From Hymenoscyphus infarciens (lineage: Eukaryota; Ascomycota; Leotiomycetes; Helotiales; Helotiaceae), in NCBI GenBank assembly GCA_001414345.1, contig LLCB01000510.1, positions 1-28,062 of the forward strand: a DNA stretch of 28,062 nucleotides, in the 5' to 3' direction. Below, piece by piece: positions 1-11,933 of the stretch. How positions within the stretch are numbered: the first letter of the stretch is position 1; every line of letters starts with the position of its first letter. The notes under the pieces are model-generated. The model did not search any database, was not told the DNA's origin, and saw only the letters and a list, made by a program, of their open reading frames with translations. Both the position numbers and the translations under genes were made by a program.

Positions 1-3000
1 ATTCTAGCCTAGTAGTAGTATTATACTAATAACTAGTATATCTTTTTTATACTTAGATAAGTACTAGATACTTAGTTATAGACTTCTTAGATTAGTTTTA
101 TATAGAGTTTAGTATTCTTTTAAATATAAAGTCGATCTTTAAAGAGTAATAAATTATCTAATAAGAGATAATATCTATCTAGAAGTTTATAATATTCTTT
201 CTAAAAGGAGTATAGATTATCTTCTTTTAACTTTTAAATTATATTTAAACTTATTTCTAGAATAATATTTAACTAAATTATATTAAGAGATATAGACTAT
301 TTTTATAAAAAGGTCTAAGTAAGTTTAATATTAATTTAGAGGTCTAAATAGTTAGATACTAAAAGAGTATATAAGTAGCTGTCTACTTTAGCTTAATTAT
401 AGGTTTTTAGGTCTTATTTACGTTAAGTTAATATATCTACTTTCTAATTACTCTTCTTAGATATAAATTAGATTTAAAAGTTAAAGTCTAATAAAAACTT
501 TATTTATTAGACTTACTTAGCTATAAGTAGCTTAGTTATTATAAAGTATTTTAATAATCTATAATCTAAATATATATTAATATACTTTTAATATAATATA
601 AGTTTAGAGCGCTATTTCTTAAAAGCTTCTATAATAGTAGATAGTTCTTTGTTATAGATCTTTTAGTTTAATTTATAGCTAACTAGGACGTATGAGTAGA
701 ACCTAATAAGATACTAAAAGCTATTATATTATTATAAGAATATACTTACTATTACTCTTTCTAAGAAGTCTGTTTTTACTTTTATATTATAATTAGAGTT
801 AAAGTAGTATAATATTTAAATTATAAATAGCCTAGTCCTTAGTACTTTAAAAGCTTCTTTATATTTAGGTATCTATAGAAACGGCTCTATAGAGCGTGTT
901 ATTATAGTTAAGGGTTTAGCGATTTTAGTATAACCTTTGATAAATTATTTATAAAATCTTATAAACCCTAGGTAAGACTTTATATCTATTATAGTATTAG
1001 GTTAGACCTAGTTTTATAAAAGCTCTACTTTTTTAGAGTTAACTTTAAGTCCTTTTATAGTTAAGATAAATCTTAAGTATTTAACTTTAGTAATATTAAA
1101 TTTGCTTTTCTTAATATCTACTTAAAGTCTTACTTTTTAGAGCTAATTTAAAACTTTTTTAACTTATTCCTTATATTCTTTAATAGTATTTAAATAAATT
1201 AAAATATTATCTAAGTAGATAATATAGAAGTTATCTAGATAGTTGATTAAGACGTTGTTTATATAATGTTAATAAGTAGTAGAGCTATTATAGAGTCTAA
1301 AAGAGAAGACCTTATATTTATATATACTATATCTAGTTCTAAATATAGTTATCTCTTTTAAGTTAGAGTCTATTTAAATATAATAGAAAGCTTATCTAAT
1401 ATCTAATTTAGTAAAGATTTTAGCTATTCTTATTCTAAAAAGAAGCTTATTAATATAAAGGATTAGGTAGAGATCGTTTCTTATTAGAGTATTAAGCTTC
1501 TTATAATTAATATAGAACTATAACTTATTACTATTAGCCTTTTTAATAAAGAGTACTAGAGAGGTAAAAGGACTATTACTATTAATAATAAACCCCTTAT
1601 CTAGGTTCTTTATAAGATACTCCTTTATAGCTTTAAGCTTTATAGTTAACTATTAATATAGAGGTAAAAAGGAATTAGAAAGTAGCTTATTTAAAGTAAT
1701 CTTATAGTCGTATTTATAATAAGAAGAGAGCTTATTAAAAGCTACTTTCGAGAACACGTCTTTATAAGATAAGTAATAATTTAAGAGTTAGGCTTATATT
1801 AGAGTTCTTATCTTATCGTCGTCTTAGAGAGAGGTAGATCTTTTATTAATAATCTAATCTAGCTTATATATACTTATTATATAAAATTCTAAGTTAGGTT
1901 ATTTTATATTAAAGTATATAGCGTTTATACTAATTTTATAAATAAAAGAGTATAGAGTTTAACCTTTTAAGACTATACTAGTAAGTTATAGAAGCTTTAA
2001 ACTAGAGTTAGATATTAAATTTTTAGGAGGTATTATTATAAATAGAAGTAATAACTTAGCTATATTTATAAGTCTACTCTTTTTATATCTTTCTTATTAA
2101 TAAATTATATATTCTTTTTAATTCGTATTTAACTAATAGTTTAAAAAGGGTTTCTAGTTCTAGCTAGAAAGTAAGAGTAAGATTTCCTTACTATAGTAGA
2201 GAGTTAAGGGGTTATTAGCTAGCTAAGTAATCTAGTTCTTTAAGAGGTTAAGTAGAACTTTAAAATAGTTTAACTACTTATTACTAATAATTAGGTCTTA
2301 CTATCTAAGGTCTAGGATAATAAAGAGGTAGTTATAAATATAACGCTTATCTACGTTTAAATATAGCTATATAAACTAAGTTACCTAGCTTTTAGTACTA
2401 TTATTATATCTATAAATAGATATAGAATAAGGTAGTCTCTAGATCTATAAACCTATTACTTTTAATAGTTAAAGAGCTAGAGGTCGATTTAGAAACAGAT
2501 ACCTATTTACTCTTATATCTACTAAAGCTTATATTTTAATACTATATCTTTATATACTAAGTATAGTATTTATAAAGAACTAGTTTCCTTTTATAAGTTT
2601 AAAAAGGTTAAGTCTAGCTAGATTATATTTATATAAACTTAGAAAGGTATCTTTACCTAAGCCTTTTTATTTTCCTTTTAACCTAGATTATAGTTAGAGT
2701 ACTCTTTAAGTAGTTATTCTTACTTAGGTTAATTATCTATTTTATTAATACTAGGTAGATTAGAACAGTTAGGCTTAATATATCTAGGTTTCTTATAATT
2801 ATAATACTTTATACTAGTAGAGAATTAGTCTATAGATAAAGGTATTAAAGTCTTTAATCTTTTGCTAGTAGAAGAGAGCCTAGAGGTTTAAGAAGTCTTT
2901 TAAGAAATAGTATAAAGTCTATATAAAAGAGATAAGGGTTTTATTAAGAAACTAGATAAGGTTCGGTTAGTATTAGGCTTTTAATATAATAAGCTTATTA

Positions 3001-4824
3001 TAACAGGTTTTTTAGTACTTATTATACTAGTTATATATAACTTAGTATTATAGTGCTATTTCTTATCTATAAATAATAGGTCTCTTACTATCTTATTAAA
3101 GTTAATATTCTAGTATCTTTTACTATTAACTAATTAGGTTTAGAGCTAAAGTATAAGCTTATTTTATATATAGTAGAACTTATCTTACTTAGATACTTCT
3201 CTAAGTATTACTATACTTAAAAAGCGACTTTTAAATTCTATAAAACTTTCTCTTATATAACCCTTCTATTCTATTTAAAGAGACTAAAAGGCGTTCTAAG
3301 TATTCTTCTTCTTATAACTAGTTAGATAGTAGGTATTAAGAAGTTTAATTATTTCTTTATAATCTTTAAATACTATCTTACTTATATTAGACTTATATTA
3401 GAGCTCTAAGTAATTCTAAGTAAGTTTCGTTATTATCTTCTAAATAAAGGCTTTATAAGTTAAAGGCGTCTAATAATAGTTAGTGTTTATATAGAGTTAA
3501 TTATATATTAATATTCTCTATTACTTATATATAAGTGAAATACTATTATCTAAAAGTTTAATTTTTTCTATAATCTTACTTTTAATAGGTTAAAAGGCTT
3601 TTAAAGTACTTTTAAGTTATAGGCGTAGAATAGGTTATTATAAGAAAGGAATATTAGAGATAAAGTCTTACCTAAGATAATAGTTTAAAGAGACTAAAAG
3701 AGGTGTTTATATAAGTTAGATAGAACTTAGACTTTAGTTATTATTTAATAGTTATTAACTAATTTACTATACTAGGTCTAATAATTAAGTAATCTAATTA
3801 TCTTACTCTAAAATTCTCTATTCTTTTTCTTAATCCTTAGCTTTTATAGCTTAGATTATACTCTATATCTCGTCTATATTAGAGAAGTCTTATTAATCTC
3901 TCTAGCTTTTAGGTGCTAGGCCTTTACCTTTGTTATTCTTAGGCTTCTTAGTATTTTTAGAGGTATAGTACTAAGTCGAGAACCTTTCTATAAAGGCTTG
4001 ACTTTATTCTCTAAAAGGGGGCTCTACGCTTAGAAGCGGAGCTTAGGAGAGACCTAGGGTTACTCTAGATTCTAATATATTAAATATTAAATTAGAAGAG
4101 AGGGGAGTAAGATTAGATTTAGAAGCTTTCTAGATAACTATTATAAGTTAACTTATTTACTAAATCTAGGGTTATTAAGACTCTTAGAAACACTTAGTAT
4201 ATTCTAATCCTTTAATATATCTATAACACGATTTTTACTAGCTATCTATATAGATACTAAACCTTAGTATTACTAGCTATCTAGGTAGTCTCTAATTACT
4301 TAGCTATATAAGAATACTATCGTAATATTCTAAATTAAGAGTAAATCGACTTTTAAACAAAGAGTAGTAATAAGCTCGAAGGAGATATTATTAAGGCTGT
4401 TACTAGTAAGGAAGAGTTATTATTTTTATATAATAGTACGAAATATATATAACTATAGTAGAGGTATATAAGAGTACGTATAGAAGAATAACGTATATAA
4501 ATACTAGGTACTAATATAGAAGAAAACAATAACTATTCTTCTTCTATACTAAGTATAAACATCTATATATAAGAGGTTAGAGACTACTAAGTCCTAATAA
4601 GAATAATAACTAAGTCCTTTCTAATATAGCTACTAAAATAATAAGAGCTTTAAAGCTAAATATATAAGACCTTAAAATAAAATATATAATATCTAATTCT
4701 TACTCTCTTCAGCACTTTCTATCTAATAAGTTATAGAAGCATCGGCAGTTATAGAGGTATTAGTAGTCGTAGAGGTATTAGTAGTTCTACGAATGTCGAC
4801 AATTCAGAATAGCGTGCTATTATA
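1..4824 (-). mobile_element. Element A: RIP-degraded Ty3/gypsy retrotransposon, cut by the left window edge
   Basis: This is a minus-strand LTR retrotransposon with its 5' LTR at 4429-4824, leader and gag at roughly 4428-2900, and pol running leftwards off the window. Bases 1 to about 3710 are a clear inverted copy of element B at about 4830-8517; for example 1-49 aligns with 8470-8518. The reverse transcriptase active-site remnant lies at 1206-1217 on the minus strand and reads Tyr-Leu-Asp-Asn, against Tyr-Leu-Asp-Asp in the family. All frames are full of stops. CA and TG dinucleotides are almost absent (none in the first 360 bases), as expected from RIP of CpA to TpA on both strands. Integrase and the 3' LTR are outside the window. 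The copy is dead as a coding unit. Confidence 0.9.
4429..4824 (-). repeat. 5' LTR of element A (396 bp, reverse orientation)
   Basis: The segment starts TATAATAG and ends CTATTATA, which are inverted ends consistent with RIP-altered TG...CA termini. Its first 160 bases (about 4429-4590) are the reverse complement of 11515-11666, the end of element B's 3' LTR. Further in it shares the AATACCTCT-rich part of the B LTR. It holds two copies of a 16-base unit (4752-4767 and 4770-4785) with an 18-bp period. The leader on its left (about 4000-4428) matches the reverse complement of the leader of element C (11934-12400), which fixes the orientation. I could not identify a primer binding site, probably because RIP changed it. 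Confidence 0.85.
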
Positions 4825-5718
4825 CCTATATAAATACCTTCTTCTATCTCTTTAAACTATTATTAAAGATAAGACCTTATCTCTAATATTCCTTCTTTAT
4901 AATAACCTACTCTATACTTATAACTTAAAAGTACTTTAAAAGCTCTTTAACTTATTAAAAGCAAAATTATAAAGAAAATTAAACCTTTAAACAATAATAC
5001 TTTACCTACTTATAAGTAATAGAAGATATTTATATATAATAGACTCTAAATAAACACTAACTATTACTATATACCTAAAACTTATAAAGCTCTTATCTAG
5101 AAGACGATTACGAAACTTACTAGAAACTACTTAGAGCTTTAATATAAGTTTAATATAAGTAATATAGCTTTTAAAGATTAATAAGATATAATTAAACTTC
5201 TTAATTCCTACTTCCTAACTAGTTATATAAAAGAAGATACTTAGAATAAATTTCAAGCCTTATAAATAAGTAGAAAGAGTTATATAAGAGAAACTTTTTT
5301 AGATTTTAAAGTACACTTCTTAAGTATAGCTATACTTAGGAGAATACTAGAGTTAGAAAGATTCTACTTAATATAAGACAAGATTATACTATAGCTCTAA
5401 GATAGCTCTACTTTAACTAAGAGAGATTAAAATCATAATTTTAACAAGATAGTAGTATATCTTTTAGCTCTAGATAAAAAGAAGTATTAAAATATAGAGT
5501 TATTTACAACTAGTACTATAGCTAAACTAATTAGTATAACCTTATTATTTAAAAAGATAAGTACTTTTTAATCCTTATCTAGCTCTACTCTAAAAACCTC
5601 TCTACTCTTATATAGACTTAATCCTATATCTTAGAAGATTTTATAAACTCCTAGACTATTTTCTACTAGTAAAAAATCAAAAACTACGTTAATAGACTAA
5701 GTCCTTACTAGTATAAAG

Positions 5719-5760
5719 TATTACTATTATAGTAAGCTAGAGTATTTTAAACCTAATTAC
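5719..5760 (+). pseudogene. Gag zinc-knuckle remnant of element B
   Basis: In one frame this stretch reads Tyr-x2-Tyr-x4-Tyr-x4-Tyr with Lys, Phe, Lys and Pro at family-typical places. This is the CCHC zinc knuckle of gypsy Gag (C-x2-C-x4-H-x4-C) with every Cys codon TGY turned into TAY, and the His codon CAY turned into TAY, by RIP. The spacing fits exactly. Zinc binding is lost. Confidence 0.7.
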
Positions 5761-7301
5761 TCTAATCTTCCTACTATTAATAAAATAAATAATTAACTTA
5801 AAAAAGAATAACTTTTTAAAAAGTACTCTAACTCTAAGCTAAGTTAGAAGGAAAATAAAGAGGTTTAAGTAAAAATTCCTTCTTAAGTCTATATAAATAT
5901 AATCTAGCTAGACTTAATCTTTCTAAGCTTATAAGAGGAAAACAATTCCTTATAAATACTACTCTTAGTATATAAAGATATAATATTAAAATATAAGCTT
6001 TAGTAGATATAGAAGTAAATAGGTACTTATTTCTAAATTAGCCTCTAGCCTTATACTTATTTAAATTAATAGGTTTAAAGATTTAAAGATTATTATATAT
6101 AGTATCTATTTATAGATATAATAATAGTACTAAAAGCTAGGTAAATTAGTTTATATAACTATATTTAAATATTAATAAACGTTATATTCTTAACTACTTT
6201 TTTATTATCTTAGACCTTAGATAATAAGACTTAATTATTAGTAATAAATAGTTAAACTACTTTAAAGTCCTTTTTAACCTTTTAAAGAGCTAGATTATTT
6301 AGTTAGCTAATTACCTTCTAACTCTCTACTATAGTAAGGAAATTTTACTTTCTCTTTCTAGTTAGAACTAGAAACCCTTTTTAAATTACTAGTTAGATAT
6401 AAATTAAAGAGAATATACTATCTAGTAATAAGAAAGATATAAAAAAGATAGACTTATAAATATAGCTAAGCTATTATTTCTATCTATAATAATACCTCTT
6501 AAAATTTTAATATTCGAACTTAGTCTAAAGCCTCTATAAACTACTAGTATAGCTTTAAAAGACTAGACCTTATACTTCTTTATCTATAAAATAAGTATAA
6601 ATATAATATATTATAATATAAAATAGCCTAATTTAGAATTTTATATAATAAGCTTCTATAAGCTAGATTAGGTTATTAATAAGAGATTAGCCTCTTTCTA
6701 AGATAATAATAAGATAAGAGCTCTAATATAAGCCTAACTTCTAAAGTATTACTTATTCTATAAAGACGTATTCTTAAAAGTAGCTTCTAATAAGCTCTCT
6801 TCTTACTAAGAATATAACTATAAGATTACTTTAAATAAGCTACTTTCTAACTCCTTTTTACCTCTATATTAATAGTTAATTATAGAGCTTAAAGCTATAA
6901 AGGAGTATCTTATAAAGAATCTAGATAAAGGGTTTATTATTAATAGTAATAGCTCTTTTATCTCTCTAATACTTTTTATTAAAAAAGCTAATAGTAATAA
7001 GTTATAATTCTATATCGATTATAAGAAGCTAAATACTCTAATCTAAAATAATCCTTACCTAATCCCTTATATTAATAAGCTCTTTTCTAGAATAAGAATA
7101 GCTAAAATCTTTACTAAATTAGATATTAGATAAGCTTTCTATTATATCTAAATAGACTTTAAATTAGAAGAGATAACTATATTTAGAACTAGGTATAGTA
7201 TATATAAATATAAGGTCCTCTTTTTTAAACTCTATAATAGCTTTACTATCTATTAATATTATATAAATAACGTCTTAATTAACTATTTAGATAACTTCTA
7301 T

Positions 7302-7337
7302 ATTACCTACTTAAACGATATTTTAATTTATTTAGAT
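7302..7337 (+). pseudogene. Reverse transcriptase active-site remnant of element B
   Basis: The frame here reads ITYLNDILIYLD, the catalytic Tyr-x-Asp-Asp block of a Ty3/gypsy reverse transcriptase in which the first Asp is now Asn (GAY to AAY). The surrounding frame keeps other family-like residues for several hundred bases and is broken by TAA/TAG codons. Element A keeps the first Asp but has lost the second, so the two copies were mutated independently. Confidence 0.8.
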
Positions 7338-8909
7338 ACTATTAAAGAATATAAGGAATAGGTTAAGAAGGTTCTAAATTAGCTCTAAGAAGTAAGACTT
7401 TAAGTAGATATTAAGAAAAGTAAATTTAATATTACTAAAGTTAAATATTTAGGATTTATCTTAACTATAAAAAAACTCGAAGTTAACTTTAAAAAAGTAG
7501 AGCTTTTATAAAACTAGGTTTAACCTAATACTATAATAGGTATAAAGTCTTATCTAGAGTTTATAAGATTTTATAAATAATTTATTAAAGGTTATACTAA
7601 AATTACTAAATCTCTAACTATAATAATATACTTTATAGAGCTATTTCTATAAACACTTAAATATAATAAAGCCTTTAAAGCGCTAAGAACTAGGCTACTT
7701 ACTATATAAACCTTATACTATTTTAACTCTAATTATAATATAAAGGTAAAAATAGACTCCTTAGAAGAAGTAATAGCTAGTATATTCTTATAATAATATA
7801 ATAGCCTTTAATACTCTATTAGGTTCTACTTATACGTCTTAGTTAGCTATAAATTAAATTAGAAGATCTATAATAAAGAACTATCTATTATTATAAAAGC
7901 TTTTAAGAAATAGCACTTTAAACTTATATTATATTAGAAGTATATTAATATATATTTAGACTATAGATTATTAGAATACTTTATAATAACTAAGCTACTT
8001 ATAGCTAAGTAAGTCTAATAGATAGAGTTTTTATTAGACTTTAACTTTTAAATCTAATTTATATCTAAGAAGAGTAATTAAAAAGTAGATATATTAACTT
8101 AACGTAAATAAGACCTAAAAACCTATAATTAAGCTAAATTAGATAGCTACTTATATACTCTCTTAAGACTTAATTAGTTAGACTCTTAAATTAATACTAA
8201 ACTTACTTAGATCTTTTTATAAAAATAGTCTATATCTCTTAATATAATAGATATTATTCTAAAGTTAAGTTTAAACCTAATTCAAAAGTTAAAAGAAGAT
8301 AACCTACGCTCTTTTTAGTAAGAACGTTATAAACTTCTAAATAGATATTACCTCTTATTAGATAATTTACTACTTTTCAAAGATTAATTTTATATTTAAA
8401 AGAATACTAAACTCTATATAAAACTAATCTAAGAAGTCTATAACTAAGTATCTAGTACTTACTTAAGTATAAAAAAGACATACTAGTTATTAGTATAATA
8501 CTACTACTAAGCTAGAATGTTTTTAGACTATAGAAGATATATAGAGAATTATTAAGCTTATAAATACTCCTATTCTTAATAAACTAAGTAATAAGGCTTT
8601 CTTCACCTTCTACCTATACTTAACTATTCTATATAATATTTATATATAGACTTTAAATTATTTCTAAAAGATAAACATAGATTTAATACTATATTAGTAT
8701 TTATTAACTAACTTAGAAAGGATTTAGTATTAATACTCTACTACTTAACTATAAATACTAAAAGCCTAGTTAAACTCTTTATTTAATAGATTTACTATTT
8801 TAGTTACTACTCTAAATCAATTATATCTAATTAAGAACCTTAATTTATATTATTATTTTAGACTAAATTTTATTAAATAATTAGTATTAAGCTTAAGCTT
8901 AGTACTATC

Positions 8910-8942
8910 TACTATAAATAAATAGATAAATAAATAGAGATA
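8910..8942 (+). pseudogene. Integrase remnant of element B
   Basis: The frame reads Tyr-Tyr-Lys-stop-Ile-Asp-Lys-stop-Ile-Glu-Arg. This matches the conserved His-Pro-Gln-Thr-Asp-Gly-Gln-Thr-Glu-Arg block near the end of the gypsy integrase core, with CAR codons turned into TAR and Gly turned into Lys. Downstream to about 9080 the frame still resembles the usual integrase region that follows. This places pol in the order RT - RNase H - integrase. Confidence 0.65.
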
Positions 8943-9545
8943 ATAAACTAATATATTAATTAAAGACTAAGGCCCTTTATAACCTACTATTAAGATAACT
9001 AGAGTAAATTAATCCTCTTAATAAATAGAGTATAAATAATACTTCTATACTTATCTATTAGTATAACCTCTTATTAGCTTAAGTTTAGACTTAACTTAAG
9101 AACTTTATAAGACTAGAATATACTAAAAACGTCTATTCCCTAGAAACGTCTTAACTACGATAAGGTAGTAAAAGTAGCCTAACATATATACTCTACTTAA
9201 GAAATAGCTAAAGATAATATAAGTAAGGCTTAGAAAAGGATAAAAGATAATATAAATTAATACTAAAGAGTTATTAACTAAGATATTAGAAATAAAGTCT
9301 ACTTATCTACTAAGAATCTTAAGATAAATTATCTTAGCTAAAAGCTTACTAAATAGTAAATAGGACCTTTTAAAATACTAGATTATATAAGATACTTCTA
9401 TAAGCTAAAACTTCTAAAAGGATTATTAATTTATAATATTTTTACCTTTAATATACTTTTAAAGAACCTAAATACTCTCTTACTAGAATAAGAGGCTTTA
9501 AAGCTCTTACTAGATATTATTAAAAGTATATAAGAATAAGAAGTA

Positions 9546-9690
9546 TAAGAAATACTTAGTAGTAGACTTTTTAGAAGATAGCTATAGTATTAAGTAAAAT
9601 AGGTTAGATATAATTCGAATTCTACTTAGTATCTTATAGATAATTTTTAAAGTTTACTATATTATCTAAGAGACTTTTATACTAAATATC
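9546..9690 (+). pseudogene. Chromodomain remnant at the C-terminal end of element B pol
   Basis: The frame starts Glu-Ile-Leu-Ser-Ser-Arg and continues with a Leu-Gln-Tyr-Gln-Val-Lys-like core (TAG read as former CAG) and a Tyr-Asn-Ser-Asn-Ser-Thr turn. This resembles the chromodomain pattern VEEILDSR...LQYxVKWxGY...TWEP found after integrase in chromoviruses. In such elements the chromodomain is thought to direct integration towards heterochromatin. Stop codons make it non-functional. I recognise it by pattern only, without an alignment score. Confidence 0.65.
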
Positions 9691-9729
9691 TAAAAGAGCT
9701 AGAACTACTCTAACACCTTTTTAAATAGC

Positions 9730-11176
9730 TTAATATATAGAAATTAGATAAGAATTAAGTAAAAGAGTTAATTTATAAAACTCTATTAATATCCTTTAAT
9801 TCTAGTTACTTTTAATAAGGAACTTATAATAAAAACCTAAGATAAAACACTAACTAGTAAGAATGTTTAAAGTTAATAAAGTAAAGAACTAAGACTAAGT
9901 TACTACTAAAATAAGGCTTACTAACTCTCTCTAGGCTATAGCCTCTTCTTTCTCTAACTTATTATTCTCCTCTCTACTCTCTTAAGCGTAAAGAGCCTAA
10001 ATTAGCTCTTCCTCTACTACCTCCTTCTTATAAGGACGCTTCTTACCTTAACAACCTCTTATAACTAGCTTTAAGAGAGACACTTATAAACTCTTTAAGT
10101 AGGCCTTAAAAAGAACCTAAACCTAGGTTTAGATAGAGGTCTTACTCTCTATAGTATAGTATAAAGACTATTAAATATTAGTAACCGAAACCTCTCTAAT
10201 AAGTAAGAAGTACTTATAGTAATCTTAGCGTAAAGCGCCTAAGTCTCTTCTAAGAGAGTAAACTATACCTTTAAACTATTTTTTAGTACCTTTATACTAG
10301 TAACAACTAATACCTTATCTAAGGCCTTAGTAGCCTTCTTAATCTTCTTCTTCTCCTTCTTAAGCTTAAGCTTATTAAACTCCTTCTTTATAAACTATAG
10401 TAACTACCTAAGTTAGAACGAATTTAATATATATTTAAGATTAAACTTACTAGGATATATATAATATTCTACTCTATATAGTACTTATACTTCTTCGACT
10501 TTAGCTTCTTAGAAGTATATATATAATCTCTATTCTAAGATTTTATCTAAAGGTACTAAACGTAGTAGACTTAGTAGGTAGCTAGAAGCGTATTAGAAGG
10601 ACATAGAAGAGGCATTTTGCTATATTAGATTAGCTCTAAATTAGGTTTAATTAAGAAGAGAAGAACTTACTTTTATATATATATATAATATATATATTCT
10701 AGGAAGACAAGTTAGTATATAAGAATATACCTAATTAAAAGATATTCTTACTATTTATATTATTTAAATAAAAAGAAAAGAAGAAGAGAAGTTAGAATTA
10801 GAGAAAAGTCGTCTACTAATATACTACTTATAATAATAGCTATTACTTTATAATTATTATTTATTACTTAATAATTACTATTATAATATATAATAATAGT
10901 AAGAATATAATAACTTTATAGTAGTATACTACTTCTTACCTACTAGCTAATTATTAGCTTCTCTTTTATTTATATCCTATTATTACATAGTATATAGTAG
11001 TAAATAAAGAGCGATTAGCTCTTAAATAACAATACCACTAGCTACTAACTCTACCTCGACTACTAGATACTATAATAGCAGATAAATCATATTCTTTATA
11101 ATAAAGAGATAAATAATACTCTAATTAACCTAATACTACACCGATTAATAACTAAAGACTTAAGACGAGTCTTTTT
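9730..11176 (-). other. RIPed tail of element B between pol and polypurine tract, with a possible antisense ORF
   Basis: About 1.45 kb lies between the chromodomain and the polypurine tract, long for a simple gypsy element. On the minus strand, about 10620 down to 9840 has comparatively open stretches. One is a Lys/Glu-rich segment from about 10395 to 10320; another, Lys/Glu/Arg-rich, runs from about 10040 to 9930. Many of their stops could be former CAA or CAG codons. This suggests an additional antisense gene or an unrelated nested fragment, now RIPed. I do not recognise the family, and two overlapping minus frames compete, so no product is assigned. Confidence 0.3.
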
Positions 11177-11189
11177 AAAAGAGAGAGAA
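11177..11189 (+). other. Polypurine tract of element B
   Basis: A run AAAAGAGAGAGAA lies immediately before the LTR start TATAATAG. The same arrangement with nearly the same flank (GACGAGTCTTTTT...) occurs before the 3' LTR of element C at 13863-13874. This is the expected site and composition of the plus-strand primer. Confidence 0.7.
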
Positions 11190-11666
11190 TATAATAGTAT
11201 ACTATCTTAGATTATTATATAATAGTACTATCTTGAATTATTAGCATTTATAAAACTACTAATACCTCTAAGCACTGCCGATACCTCTAATACCTCTAGA
11301 GCTAAGATTACAAATAACCGATACTTATATAAGCAAAGTATCGAAGGTATTAAATATCTAATATTTATATATAGAAGAGATTAAGGTTTAGATATTATAT
11401 ATTTAGCTTTTTAAAGGATCAGAGGTTATATATTTAGCTTTTCGGCTCTTATTATTTAGTATTAGCTATATTAAGCAGAGCTTAGTTATTATTATTATTA
11501 GAACTTAGAAGCTTCTAAACTCTTATATATAGACGTTTATATTTAGTATAGAAGAGAGACAGTTATTATTTTCTTCCGTATTAGTACCTAGTATCTATAT
11601 ACGTCATTCTACTATACGTACTCTTATATACCTCTACTATAGTTATATATATTTCGTGCTATTATA
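11190..11666 (+). repeat. 3' LTR of element B (477 bp)
   Basis: It follows the polypurine tract directly, starts TATAATAG and ends CTATTATA. The last 150 bases are the reverse complement of the start of the element A LTR. The middle has an AATACCTCT-type repeated motif (about 11265-11300) shared with the A LTR. Length differs from the A LTR (396 bp), so indels have accumulated. Its right end touches element C with no spacer. Confidence 0.8.
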
Positions 11667-11933
11667 GCTGAGAGTACCTGTTATATATAAGGTTTCAGCA
11701 GTTATTATCTTATATTATCTGTTTTAGAAAGGTTACGTAGACAACGTATAACGTTAGTCGGTTTCGGACCTTTTAGTCTAAACCTCTTATATATAGTAGC
11801 CTACTCCTAGAGTAGAAGAGAGATAGTTTTTCCTTTTCTTCTATATTAGAGCCTAGTATTTATATACGTTATCTAGTCTCAAACGCACTCTTATATACCT
11901 CTTCTTCTATAGTATATATTTCATACTATTATA
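11667..11933 (+). repeat. 5' LTR of element C, lacking its first ~24 bp
   Basis: This region matches the element C 3' LTR over nearly its full length, for example the conserved run around GGCAACGTATAACGTTAGTCGG. The alignment begins at GCTGAGAG, which corresponds to base 24 or so of the 3' LTR, so the extreme start is missing at the junction with element B's LTR. It ends CTATTATA at 11933. The missing tip suggests recombination or deletion at the B/C border. Confidence 0.75.

Larger units (their letters stand above)
4825..11666 (+). mobile_element. Element B: RIP-degraded chromovirus-type Ty3/gypsy retrotransposon, 5' truncated
   Basis: The recognisable order on the plus strand is gag (4825-about 5960), a protease region not pinpointed (about 6000-6300), reverse transcriptase (about 6900-7500), RNase H (about 7700-8030), integrase (about 8200-9300), chromodomain (about 9546-9690), a 1.5-kb tail, polypurine tract (11177-11189) and 3' LTR (11190-11666). 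This is the Ty3/gypsy chromovirus order. Translations show many TAA/TAG codons where CAA/CAG/TGG are expected and Tyr where Cys is expected, all explained by CpA to TpA change. The element begins inside gag, directly against the LTR of element A, and its own 5' LTR and leader are missing here. An inserted A explains this best; a deletion is possible. Confidence 0.9.
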
